This document shows, one piece after another, positions 37,020-47,689 of a stretch of 64,000 nt of DNA. The notes below the pieces were generated by a model, which did no database searches, was not told the origin of the DNA, and saw only the letters and a program-made list of their open reading frames with translations. Numbering within the stretch: the stretch's first letter is position 1; every line of letters starts with the position of its first letter. The translations under genes and the position numbers were made by a program. Source of the DNA: Nageia nagi (taxonomy: Eukaryota > Pinophyta); assembly GCA_050084985.1 (NCBI GenBank), contig JBITNC010000001.1:112034001-112098000 (forward strand), in the 5' to 3' direction.

Positions 37020-37063
37020 TTGCCTATGATGTGCTCTCAAAAATCACAAATATTTCCACCTTT
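37020..37063 (+). repeat. Filler at junction of units 2 and 3
   Basis: This is identical in content and position to the filler at 31317-31360, so both junctions descend from one event. Confidence 0.88.
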
Positions 37064-40000
37064 GTACTCACTAAGAATTTCTTCAAAAAGTGTGGCCTCT
37101 AGGATGAGGTGGATTGTGATAGGGGATAACACTCTCCATGTTTTAGTGAGGATTCCATTGGACTCATAACATATCTAATAGTTTGGGACCTTAGATCCCC
37201 ATTGATTAGTTAGGTAAGTTTTGATGTTATGTAGACAAGCATATCTATGGAGTTGATATGGTAAAATCCATGGGTCCTCCAAAAAGTCTGCCTAACAACC
37301 ATTTACAACATCCTATCTAAGAAAGGGGAGCATGAATCTCTAGGCCTTATGGATTCCATTACATATAATACATCTTATGGGACCGTCACTCATGCTGAAG
37401 ATATGAGAAGGTGTTAGAGAATCTAGGTACTTAGCCCTAAAGATTATGCTCCATTGAAAATGGTGTTTAGTATAGATGTACCAAATCAACTTACAAAGCA
37501 TAGCAATGTTCATGCTCCTAAAGATTTTGATGTCAAGATCCCCTAGTTTTTTATTAGTGAAAACCATTTTCCAATCCACTAGATGGATTTTCTTTTGAAT
37601 AATATTACCCTACCAAAGGATTTTTCTCATAGCTTTTTCCTAGGTTTTGATGATTTTACCTGGGATCCTATAGGCTTCCATCCAAAATATTGGAATGGCA
37701 TCTAGAATTGACTTGATTTTGATTACTCTAGCACTACAAGGTAACCACTCTACTTTCAAGTATTGAAATACCAAGTTTACCTTGCCTATGATGTGCTCTC
37801 AAAAATCACAAATATTTCCACCTTTGGCTAGGGCATGCCAAGGTATTTACTGGGAGAAAATCAATACTCATGCCTATCATTCAATACTCATGCCTATCAT
37901 TCTAGAGAAGAGTCTAGGATGAGAGTTACAAAGGTTGAAACTAAAAATATTCAATTTTGATAGGTTTATGGCTTCACCAAAAGTAGTTTTGTGTAACAAA
38001 AGTAGGATTTTCATCCTTAAGGATTTTAAGAAAGGAATGAGAAATTGGTCTATAGGAGTTAATGGTGTTTGCATTTTCTCATTTTGGAATGAGAACTAGG
38101 AATGTGTGATCCATCTTGTGTAGCTTTTCCTTGGAGAGGAAAGACTCTTGAACCATCCCAACATAATTTGCTTTGAGAAAATACCTAAAATACTAAAAAA
38201 AAGTAGGGGGAATCTATCAAGACCAAGTGCACCAAATGGTTTCCTTTGAAACAAAGTGGCCTCAACTTCATCATTTGAGATGTGGTCCATTAGGGCTAAG
38301 TTATACATAGGGGTAACCAATTTTGTAGTGAAGTTTAGGAACTATTGTTGTGCTTCCCATCATTCCATATCCTCTTCAATGAGAAGAGAGGAGCAGAAGG
38401 CTATAATATTCTACTCAATATCTATTGGGTGGGTTAGAGTTTGGTCATTAGGTTTGTCTAGAAATGAGATCCAATTTTGGGCCCTATGATTAATAGTAGA
38501 GGAATAAAAATACTTAGTATTTTTCTCATCCTCTTTGATCCAACTTATGTGGGCTTTCTACTTCTAGTAGATCTCCACTTTGGTTTAAATATCATCTAGC
38601 TACTTAAGGATGTGCCTTTCTTAGATGAGGAGATTGGGATCTTGGTGTTGTTGTATTTGGGATTCAATTTGGAATATTTATTGTTCTAGGCTAGATTTAG
38701 ACTCAAAAATATTCTTGAAGGAGTTTTTACTCTAGTTACTAAGCTTATCTTTAATCTTGAATATTTTTGTAGCAAATTGGTACAGTTTGGTTCTATAAAC
38801 TCCATGTTCTTCATGCCTCTAGTGTTCGAAGAGGCTATCAAAGCCTTCCTACTAAAGCCACATATTTTTGAACTTGAAAGGAGGTTTGCTAGTTTTGTTA
38901 GGGAATTATAGGGATATCTAGATGGGCCAATGGTTTGAAGAAACATAAGGAAGAAATTTTAACTATGGTAGAATACTTCTTTCTAACAAATGTTTTGAGA
39001 GTATAAAGTGGGCTAGATGTTCTAGAATTAAACTCAATTCTAATCTCTTATTTATCTAGGTATACTAGCCTTTGGTGTGAAAGGGTTCTCTGAGTTGAAG
39101 ATTATCTATGAAATAATTGAAAGAATCAAAAAATTAGTTCAAGGTCCTTTTTCCACCTTATCTTTCATCTATGTTTCTAATAATGTTAAATTCATCATAA
39201 AAAATGGTGGCAAGGCCCCATTGAGAGTATACCATTGAATTAAATTAGTCCAAATAGAATGTTGATACTCTATACGGTCATAATCATTTATTAAGTGGGA
39301 GGAGCATCCTGTGAGGGGGCACCTAACATGAGTTGCCATTCAAAATTATGCCCTATGAATGATTGACCAAGTCACTTTGGATTTGTCCTATAGACTGAGT
39401 AAGCACCCTGATTTACCATTTGATTTATAGACCTCCATGCAACTCTAGCCCATTTTTTTAATTTAATTGTATGTGCCTCTTAATTAATTTGGATTTTTGG
39501 ATACAAAATAAGATAGGTTTTCATTTTTTACAAACATTCTAACTTTCTAAAATTTGTTAAGGGATTGGAATCCCCTTATGTTCTAGGAATGTATCCTCAT
39601 GGTAGCTATTTATGACATTTGGGATCCCAAAGTGAGTCTAATTGAGATTCGGAGTCATCTCCTATACTTTCCATTATAATTTATTATTTGATCAATTAAT
39701 TTCAAGGTTTTCATCTCTTTTTATCATGAGTACCCATGATAGATCTAACGAGATTCTCAAACTATTTCAAGGATGGTTTGGCACTTATGTGCTTTAGGGG
39801 GTTATTAGGGCGAGTAGGGTGAGGATCAACTTGGAGAGGGGAATGATTTTGTTTTCAATAAAGGTTCTCCATGCTAATATCCATGTTAGGGCATTGGTTT
39901 GTAGCTTCCTCTATGACATTCATAGGTAAGATAAACATTACCTTCATAGGTTAGTGTACAGTTATGGCATGAATTAGAGTGACATTGGTGGGTGTGGGGA

Positions 40001-41080
40001 GTTTGTGTCTAGGATTTGAGGTTCGATTAGGTACTCCTTATTCATTAGTATCGTAGAGAGCTTGGAAGTGGTTATGGGCTTGGATATTTGAGTTGGCATT
40101 TTCTTTTGGGTGGTGGAGTATACAATTATGGGGGGTTTGGTGAGGAGTGGATAGGTGTTCTAGTGGATTATCAGAGGGAGGATATGTTGGGCAATTCCAA
40201 GAAAAGTAACCATGTTTGTGATAGATCATACACCTGAAAGAAAGGTTATCATAGTCAAGTTGTTGGGTCCACTCAAATTTCTTCCCTTGTAAAGATATTA
40301 TCTCTTGAATAGGATTTTTAGATTAAGGTGTACAGAGAGCCCAACATACAAGACATTCATATAGCTCCTAGTCATATTGGAAACATTCATGAAAGTGCCT
40401 AAGGAGTTAACCATAGCTTTAAAAATAGATTCTTGCCATATTTCAAGGGGAATATCAAAGAGAAAAACCCAAATAGGGGAAGAGGATGGTAGTTCGGTAT
40501 ATGGTTTAAACTATGGGTGTCCATGTTTCATAAAAAGGCCGATCTTTCCCAAAAACCATATACCCCCTTGGAAAGTTAGGTCCCTATCATTCTTAGATTC
40601 AAAATAAATAAGGAAATAATCATGATAATAGAGGCTGAAAGAGATCTAACCAGTGCAGCTCTAGTTCTTATCCACCCATGACTAAATGGTGTGATAGATT
40701 GAAACCTTGGAATCTAGAACTAGAATTCCAATATTTATGTTTTCATCATCAATCATGATAATAGGGGAAGTCTTAACAGAGAAGAAACATCCAACTTCAT
40801 TCTTTTTTGGATTAATAGTGGGGGTTCAAAAGGATATATTTTGACCAAATAGAGTAGAAGAGCACCCAGGGAAAGGGGGATGCTAGCATATTGCATCTCT
40901 ATAATTCTTTTTTAGAGGGTGAGGCTAGCCTACTTTAGGGATGGAGGTTATGGGGATACACTCTAGAATATTCAATGGTAGATGAAACTATGGAAGATAA
41001 GGTGCCAAAAGTTATAACAATGAGTAGGGACTAAATTGGTTCCCTATAATAAAATGGAGTTTCCTGAAGTGATTGACTGG
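37064..41080 (-). pseudogene. LINE-C, copy 3 (ORF1 and part of ORF2)
   Basis: RT post-core at 37340-37579, finger region at 37877-38074, RT entry ISNDEVEATLFQRKPFGALG at 38096-38320, endonuclease remnant near 39140-39330, and ORF1 knuckle MIYHKHGYFSWNCP at 40038-40229 with DUF4283 further right. It shares the 'caatactcatgcctatcatt' duplication with copy 2 (near 37861-37900) but resembles copy 1 around 39430-39850. Confidence 0.8.
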
Positions 41081-43050
41081 ATTGAATATTATTTATAACC
41101 AAGAAACTATTGAAATTATTTCTTGAAGATGTTTTGGGAACTAGTTGGTATCCAATAGATTATAATTATTTGGATGAAGAAGAATTAGAGAATCAAAATT
41201 TAAATTCATTCTTGACATTGAATTTTGATCTTTTACATTGAATCTAAGAACTTATTTAAGAAGATGTACATGTTTGGAAATGATCATCAACTTTTGATAT
41301 ATCCGAACTATGTCATCTTGATACTCAAATATAGATCACTTCATATGTAAGCTAAAGGATTTCATGAACTAAATCATATTAAAGCACACACACTACTAGA
41401 ATCCAATAGTTGGAAAAATTATGATTAGACATCATATCAATCATTCAATCTCTAATACTAGAAAGGTCAAAAAATAGGAACTTGCTAAAGAAGTAGCAAT
41501 GATAAAGTTAAGCATTCTAAAGAGGGTTATATATAAGATTAGTTATAGAAAGAACCAACTTAAATTAGCATGATAGGGATATAGATACACTAATCTATGA
41601 AGAGGAAGATCTTGAACCAAAAAGATATGATTTGTTATCTAAAGGGTTGTTAGAATTAGAAGAAATTTTCATCAATCAAATCAATTGTATTTTACCTATT
41701 AAAAAAGATCCATTTCAGATCATAATTCCCTTGGCTAAAGAAATCACAATCTTACGTTTAGCTCTCCAAAGATCAATATCTTCTAAAGTAATTTTTACTT
41801 GGTAAGATATAATTCATGAATAACTTGATCATAGAAGCAAGGAAAGAAGTTTTCCATTTAAAATTTAGATAAGAAATCAAATTTTCATAAGAGATTTTTA
41901 TTTGTTTCAAATTAAAATACAAGTTGTCTTGTTATAACTCAAAGATAGCAAAAAACACTCAACAAATCCTTATAGTAGAAAGAATTGGATTTAAAGAATA
42001 TAAATTTGATAGTGATTAAGAGGAAGATAGTATTAAATTTAATAAATTTGGATCAAATATTATTCTTCCAATTGAAAAATATCTATTCATAACCAATTCT
42101 TATCTCAACAAGAGTTTAAGTCTTCCAAATTTAAACAAAATTGAAGTTTCTTTTCTAAACTGGCAAGTCCTCTAAGAAGAGAAACCTAAAGTTCAAGATC
42201 ATCAAAAATAGGTGCTTGGAATATAAACCCTAGATAATTATAAATATAATTATGAATGATCCAAAGAGAATGGGAAAATATAGATCCAAATATTGCACTT
42301 TTTAGAATAGGAAGCCCTACTCCATTAAGGAGTATATCACCTAAAGAATTTGAAACTAATATTATAGGTTTTGAACTATTTATAGAAACACTCAAAATGG
42401 ATGAAGAAGGCCGAATACTTCCACAAACATGGAAAAATAGCTTAACCATTGAATTTACAAGGGGAAAGACATAAATACCATAAAGAAACTATAGATCTTT
42501 CATATTTTTGAGGAGATCTATTTGGTAGAATGATATAAGAACACCTTAAAAATTTCAATACTTATTGTGAAGTAAATGGGGTTGAACAATAAGATGTCAT
42601 GGTATCCATGTTTGTTAAAAATATTATAGATTCAACATTAAATTGGTATAATTCTCTTCCCAATGGATCAATTTCTAGATAGGATGATCATTTAGATGAA
42701 TTTCAATCGAGATTCAAAAGTTAGGTACTCAGGATAGAATTAATCAATGACCTTTGATGTAAAGAAAAGAGATAAAAAATATGCTTTGTATCTCAAAGAT
42801 CATTTCAATACAATTTTTTAGAGAATCCCTAGAAACTTATAATCTATTTATCTAGTATTAGTGTCCTAGATCCTAAGTTAGAATACATGATAACAATTTG
42901 TCAACCTAACACATTTCATAATGCAATAAATGAGGCAATCAAACAAGAGGAATGTATGATTCCGACAAGGAAGAGTAAGAGAAATAGACGTTTTGAATCT
43001 AAAAAGGGGAACATTGAATGATCCAACAAAGATGATAAAAATGAAGCTCC
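41080..43050 (+). pseudogene. gag of the giant element, copy 3, continuous with pol (broken)
   Basis: This is the gag that connects to the rest of the element. MIQREWENIDPNIALFRIGS begins a 72-codon open run (42256-42474). HLKNFNTYCEVNGVEQ and STLNWYNSLPNGSISR (about 42540-42680) are the capsid core, followed by LDEFQSRFKS. Beyond the array end the reading goes on with MTFDVKKRDKKYALYLKDHF (about 42750) and FHNAINEAIKQEECMIPTRK (about 42910-42970), the usual end of capsid. The CCHC knuckle expected next is not visible; only a basic stretch remains (KSKRNRRFESKKG). Confidence 0.7.
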
Positions 43051-43404
43051 TCAATAGAAGCCAACATTATGCATATTGGTGAATATTCATCACTAGACTA
43101 ACATTAGGTTTTTTAATATTAAAATATTTCAATAATTTAGACCTTTTATATTACACCATTTAGCCCAAATTATTTAGGAAAAAAAAAATCATTGGTCGGA
43201 TCACCAATATTTTACAATTTTTTTATAAAGATAAGTGTAAATAACCACCTATACCTCCTATACTTTTGAAAGCAATCACCTTGAAAAAAAATAAAAAATA
43301 TTTTTTCCTAATGAAATCATCAATAATACCCTATATATAAAGCATATGACATCAATCAAATATACCAACATTCCAAATTCTCTAAGATGCTTGAGCCTTG
43401 TTTG
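43051..43404 (+). other. Spacer after gag, no domain
   Basis: AT-rich, with A and T runs. A fragment near 43060-43100 (TLCILVNIHH) is the last coding hint. Nothing else is recognised. Confidence 0.4.
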
Positions 43405-44075
43405 CAAGGGATTGTAGATGCTTAACAGTGCTTTATTAAAGATGGCCACCTATGCAATATTGGAAATACTCGACAATTTGTCATTGAAGATGCTTTTTAG
43501 TGTAGAATTGAAGATGCTCACCTGTGTGTCCTTGAAGATGCTCATTAATGTAGAAATGAAGATGCTCATTTGTATGGGATTGAAGACACTCATCTATGAC
43601 ACATTGGCGATGCTTGTCTATGCAAAATTAGAGATGCTTATCTATGTAAAATTGTAGTCACTCATCCGTAAATAATTATAGGTGCTCATCTTGACATTTA
43701 TGGTAGCAATCATCTGCATAAGGACACAGCTAATCATTTGTGTTTTTGTACTAATGATCATCTATACTTTTTTATAGATGATCATTTGTGCTTTTGTACA
43801 AATGATCATCCATGTTTTTTTATAGATGATCATTTATGCTTTTTTATAGATGATAATCTTCACTTTAATGTATATGATCATCATCATAAATACACAAATG
43901 ATCATTTGTATAAAAGTGCTAGTGATCATCATCATAAATACACAAATGATTATTTGTATAAAAGTGCTAGTGATCATCATCACAAATACATAGATGATCA
44001 TATTTAATTTTTTACAAATGATCATCTTTGCTTCTATGTAGATGATCATCTTGACATTTACTCTAGTGATCATCA
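43405..44075 (+). repeat. 24-bp minisatellite, two related halves
   Basis: The period is 24 bp throughout. The left half (to about 43690) has units like gaagatgctcatttgtatgg plus gatt; the right half has units like tttatagatgatcatttgtg. The core changes from gatgctcat to gatgatcat, so right-half units carry the palindrome TGATCA. Since 24 is a multiple of three, long frames stay open: 79 codons at 43418-43657 (repeating LKMLxxVE), 89 codons at 43738-44007 (repeating FFIDDHLC) and 80 on the minus strand at 43834-44076. These are by-products and not evidence of a gene. Confidence 0.92.
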
Positions 44076-44770
44076 AAAAATTGAAAAATAATATATATCA
44101 CAAAAAATTATAATTGTAAAAAAATAATTTTGCCACCTACCCTATGCGATTTTTGGACACCTTTCACCATGACTTTGAATTATGTTAATCAACATTTGAA
44201 AATGTTAATTTCACCATAATTCCTTACACATAACACTAATGGAAACAAATTGAGAACGAATTATTGAGGAAATTAGCCAATATGACTTTTCAATAGATGC
44301 AACATACATAGCAAGATTTTAAGTCTCTATAAAATTTTTGGATAAGAAAGAGGTGATTACAAGGATAAGAATAAGATAGTACATGTCCCTTTGGATAGAA
44401 CATAATCTTCAACTCTAAATTCTTATTGTAATGTATATAAGTATGAAAGTGATACTAACAATTGTATTACTATGAATATATTGCAAGAAATGATTGAAAA
44501 GAGTGAAGTATTATTAGGAAATAGTGATTTGGTCAAATAAGAAGAATCTAATTCACTCCAAAAATAAAATAATGAAGATACACTAGAAAATTTCTTACAA
44601 GATAACAATGAACCTTGTAAATGTTATAACATGACAATTAGATCCCAAAAAAAAATTTAGACTCAATAGGAAGATAAAGCTTAAATGAAATCCAAAGAAA
44701 TACAAACTGAATAGAGAAAGAAAGACCTTTCTAGTTCAAAATACAATGTTGTAGAAGATTAATCTAAGAA
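44076..44770 (+). other. Linker between minisatellite and protease
   Basis: Coding is eroded. ELLRKLANMTFQ.MQHT (about 44260-44310) resembles the region between gag and protease in Tat elements. A 61-codon minus-strand frame at 44423-44608 has no domain. Confidence 0.35.
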
Positions 44771-45240
44771 GAAAGCTTATATCTCAATCTTAAAAATCTT
44801 ACAAAATAATCCTCAATCCATGAAGGAACTCTTGGAGGTAATTAGAAAAAGACTAGGCTACCCCATCTTATAGTTCTCTTTGGGTAAATACTAAAAAATT
44901 ATAAAATTGTATCTTAGTTTTGAGAGCTATAGATAATATTATGCCTTTGAAAGTAGCTCAATTTTAAAAATCAAATTATACCAAATGTAAAGATACTTGC
45001 TTCCATATGGACTCATTCAATGTGAAGAAAGTTGGTAGAGTAAAAGATATCATTATTAACTTATCTACACTCCCATATAGAAATATTCTCATGGATATTT
45101 TAGTAATTGATATGCCCATTTCTTATGGGATGTTACTAGAGAGGATGTTTAGAGCCTCTATGGATGGTATAATTTTATTAGATTGGTTTTTCACATTCAA
45201 AGATATGTTGAAAATCCTTAAACTAGAATATAAATAAAGG
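44771..45240 (+). pseudogene. Protease region of the giant element (broken)
   Basis: The retroviral-type aspartic protease cuts the polyprotein. KAYISILKILQNNPQSMKEL near 44773-44835 matches the 'ARIS...LL..SP.H...L' segment that leads into Tat/Athila proteases. The D[TS]G active site itself is not visible. The 76-codon run at 45007-45237 reads VKKVGRVKDIIINLST..YR, MDILVIDMPISYGMLL, then ASMDGIIL, the typical C-terminal end ('VVVDIP..WGMLLSR.W...LGG'). The catalytic part is therefore lost or frameshifted. Confidence 0.65.
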
Positions 45241-45389
45241 TGGATAGTTGTCCCTAAAGAAAACAATATTAAAGGGAACATTCAAAAGAGTCTCACATAT
45301 GAAGTAAATTTACAAGAAAATAAATCTATAGCTTTCTTCCAAGATGTGGAAATTGGTTCATATCAGGCTATCAAAGAAGAGCTTAAAAG

Positions 45390-45815
45390 AGAAATAAATA
45401 TCATAATTTTGAATGATGTGTGGAAGATGTATTTTGATGAAAGTAAATGAAGATAAGGAAATAGAGTAGGTATTATTGTCATTACACATAATGGAGAAAT
45501 GAAAGTTTATTCAATGAGACTGACCATTCACTATACCAATAACACTAGTGAATACAAACTATTTTATCAAAGATTAAATATAGTAAACAAAGAGTTATAC
45601 TTTTAAATTTTGATTTATTTTAGGGATACAAAATTAATTATTAAACAAATTAAAAATTAATTTATACTAAAAACCCCAACCTACAATCTTATAGGCATCT
45701 TGTTTGGGATATGATTGAAGCATTCAATTCTTTCAACATAAATATTATTCCTAGAGACTACAATTATCAAGCAAACTCTTTAGTTTTACCAACTTTTATG
45801 ATAATATAATACCCC
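45390..45815 (+). pseudogene. RNase H of archaeal/plant type, upstream of RT (broken)
   Basis: RNase H removes the RNA strand during reverse transcription. The plus strand reads WKMYFDESK, then GIIVITHNGEMKVYSMRL, then NTSEYKLFYQRL, then RDTKLIIKQIKNXFILKTPT and, after a one-base shift, WDMIEAFNSFNINIIPRDYN and ANSLVLP. This matches 'W.L.FDGS', 'N.AEY.AL..GL', 'GDS.LV..Q', 'F....VPR..N..AD.LA'. The first acidic residue and the E of 'SEY' remain; D of GDS is kept, and D of AD.LA is now N. In canonical Tat elements this second RNase H lies between the RT-linked RNase H and integrase; here it lies between protease and RT. Confidence 0.75.
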
Positions 45816-46239
45816 TCTCTTGGATTATGCTATTATAAGATCGAGTTACTTTTCAGGCCATCCATGCTAGATAACATCAAAAATTGGAAAGTTTTTTATT
45901 CTTATAGATAACTTTTGCATTTTTCACAATACACAAAAGAATATCCAATGGGCCTCATTGAATCAAATAAAGTTTTATAGCTAGATTGAAATAGAATACC
46001 TTTTGGTATGATCAACTTAGAGAATCTCTATGATTACAATGATCACTTTAATCATCAAAATTTGATCAAAGAGATATACAAGATAAAAGAAAATTTTAAT
46101 TTAAATTCAAATAGAAGACCTCAAGAAGTTTTGATCAGATCTAGCTGGACTCTACATGAATGAAAGGAACTAATTAAAGAATTCAAAAAACTTAAGAGCA
46201 CTTTTTCTTGGAACTATTACAACCTTAAATGATTTAGTA

Positions 46240-47065
46240 AAGATATATTTGAGCTTATTATCTTGTTAAAAGATAATTCTAAACCATTTAGGAAAAAACC
46301 TTGATGATTTAACCTAGAAATTGAAGGGATGATAAAAAAGGAAGTTGAAAAGATATTGGTTTCAAATATCATTTATCTAATCATACATTTTTCTTGGGTA
46401 GCCAACATTTTTTTACTTTGAAAGAAAAATGGAGATATCAAAATATATAACAACTTTTACAATCTCAACTTAGCATTCATTAAACATAATTATTTGTTTC
46501 CCATGATGGATCATCTTTGGTATACTATCAATAGATCAAAAATATTTTCATTATTATATGATTATTATGGTCATAATAAAATTTGGATTATAGTGGAACA
46601 TCATTTTAAAATAAAATTCACTACTCCTTAGGGTATATTTGCTTACAAGAGGATGTCATTTGGATTAACCAATGTAGGGGTTACTTTTTAAAGAGTTATG
46701 GATTTCACTTTAAGATACTTGATCAATAAAATTTTTGTTATATACTTGGATGATATGATAACATTTTTAGAACAAAAAGAAGACCAGTTGAAACATGTTT
46801 AAGTGTTGGAGATATGCAAAGAATTTGGGATATCATTAAACTTGAAAAACATATTTTTAGGATATTTGAATGGAAAATTTTAGGACACATTTTTTTAAAA
46901 GATGGTACTTTTATAAATCTAGAATGGGTAATTGCTATAAAGAAAATTCCTTTACAAATAAGTAGAAAATCTCTACGATCATTCTTTGGAAAGGTAAGTT
47001 TTTTAAGAAGATTCATCCTAGACTCTATAGAAATTATGTTTCCTCTAAGTAATATGTTAAAATAA
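46240..47065 (+). pseudogene. Reverse transcriptase of the giant Ty3/gypsy element (broken)
   Basis: Order of motifs: IILLKDNSKPFRKKP; IEGMIKKEVEKILVSNIIYL with WVANIF (about 46320-46420); KKNGDIK; FPMMDHL (about 46498-46518); HFKIKFTTP.GIFAYKRMSF, GLTNVGVTF (about 46600-46690); LINKIFVIYLDDMITFLEQK, with the catalytic YLDD at 46743-46754; then EFGISLN and an open 83-codon run (46814-47065) with LRSFFGKVSFLRRF.. These are all the RT blocks of a Ty3/gypsy pol, in order. 'YxLP.MD' and 'AGATFQR' type motifs point to Tat/Athila. Several stops and shifts occur, for instance after MSFGLTNVGVTF, but both catalytic Asp of YLDD are kept. Confidence 0.85.
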
Positions 47066-47119
47066 AATGTAGAATTTAAATGGTATAATGAAGGTAAGTT
47101 GCATTCATAAATATCAAAG

Positions 47120-47600
47120 AATCTCTTGCAAGTGTGCCTACTATAATGTATCTTGATTTCAGCAAGCCTTCAAAAATGTACACTTATGCATTAGATAACA
47201 CAATTTGTTCAATATTAACATAAGTGAATGATAAAAATGAAGAACATTGAATTAACTTCATGATTCATGCTATGAAAAGATCAAAAGAGAAATACACCTT
47301 CCTCAAAAACTAAGCATTCACTATAGTTAAGGTAGTGAAGAATTTTAATGTCTATATGTATATACAATAGGTTACCATGCCAATGCTAGATCCAATCATA
47401 AAATCCATCTTGACACAAATAGAATTGAGAGTCCTCAAAGGTTATTTGACAACAAAAGTTCAAGAACATAATTTTGTTTTCAATCTGATCAGGTCAATTA
47501 GAAGAAGAGGATTATGTGAACTCATTGCAAATATTTCTCCCTTAGAAGATGATCAACTAGCCCAAGCATTGATTATTGCAACTAAAGAGGGAAATTAGTT
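47120..47600 (+). pseudogene. RT-linked RNase H (gypsy type) of the giant element (broken)
   Basis: After RT the plus strand gives MYTYALDNTICSILT.V, INFMIHAMKRSKEKYTFLKN, FTIVKVVKNFNVYMYIQ and, in a 73-codon open run (47377-47598), LDPIIKSILTQIELRVLKGY. The pattern 'S..L..AE..Y...E....A...A...FR.Y' and 'P.VK.IL.Q.E...R...W' is the RNase H/tether of Tat elements. The run ends with RRGLCELIANISPLEDDQLA, as in linkers to integrase. Confidence 0.75.
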
Positions 47601-47689
47601 TGATGATATTTCAAAATGTTCAAATATGGGGCATAAACCAAGATATCTATAATTCAATGTAAAATGGCCTCTTAAAGTAAAATTAGGAA

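Larger units (their letters stand above)
25682..42744. repeat. Tandem triplication, ~5.7-kb units
   Basis: Unit starts, marked by gtactcactaagaatttctt, lie at 25682, 31361 and 37064, so the steps are 5,679 and 5,703 bp. Each unit has LINE-C from within ORF2 to its 5' end, then part of the giant element up to the middle of gag. Units 1 and 2 end at the same base of gag (…aggatagtattaa / …atgatagtattaa) and pass through a 44-bp filler into the next LINE copy. Unit 3 runs on into the rest of gag at ~42744. Copies agree at well over 90 % by eye. The sequence left of 25682 and right of 42744 is single-copy, which shows the direction of the duplication. Confidence 0.92.

Noticed and set aside
25682-42744. 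Three independent LINE insertions in gag
   Set aside because: All copies share the same breakpoints in both LINE and gag and the same filler, which insertion cannot explain.
43418-44076. Long open frames of repeated LKMLxxVE and FFIDDHLC units as a gene for a repeat protein
   Set aside because: The frames exist because 24 bp is a multiple of three. They are open on both strands, lack a start context and lie inside a dead retroelement.
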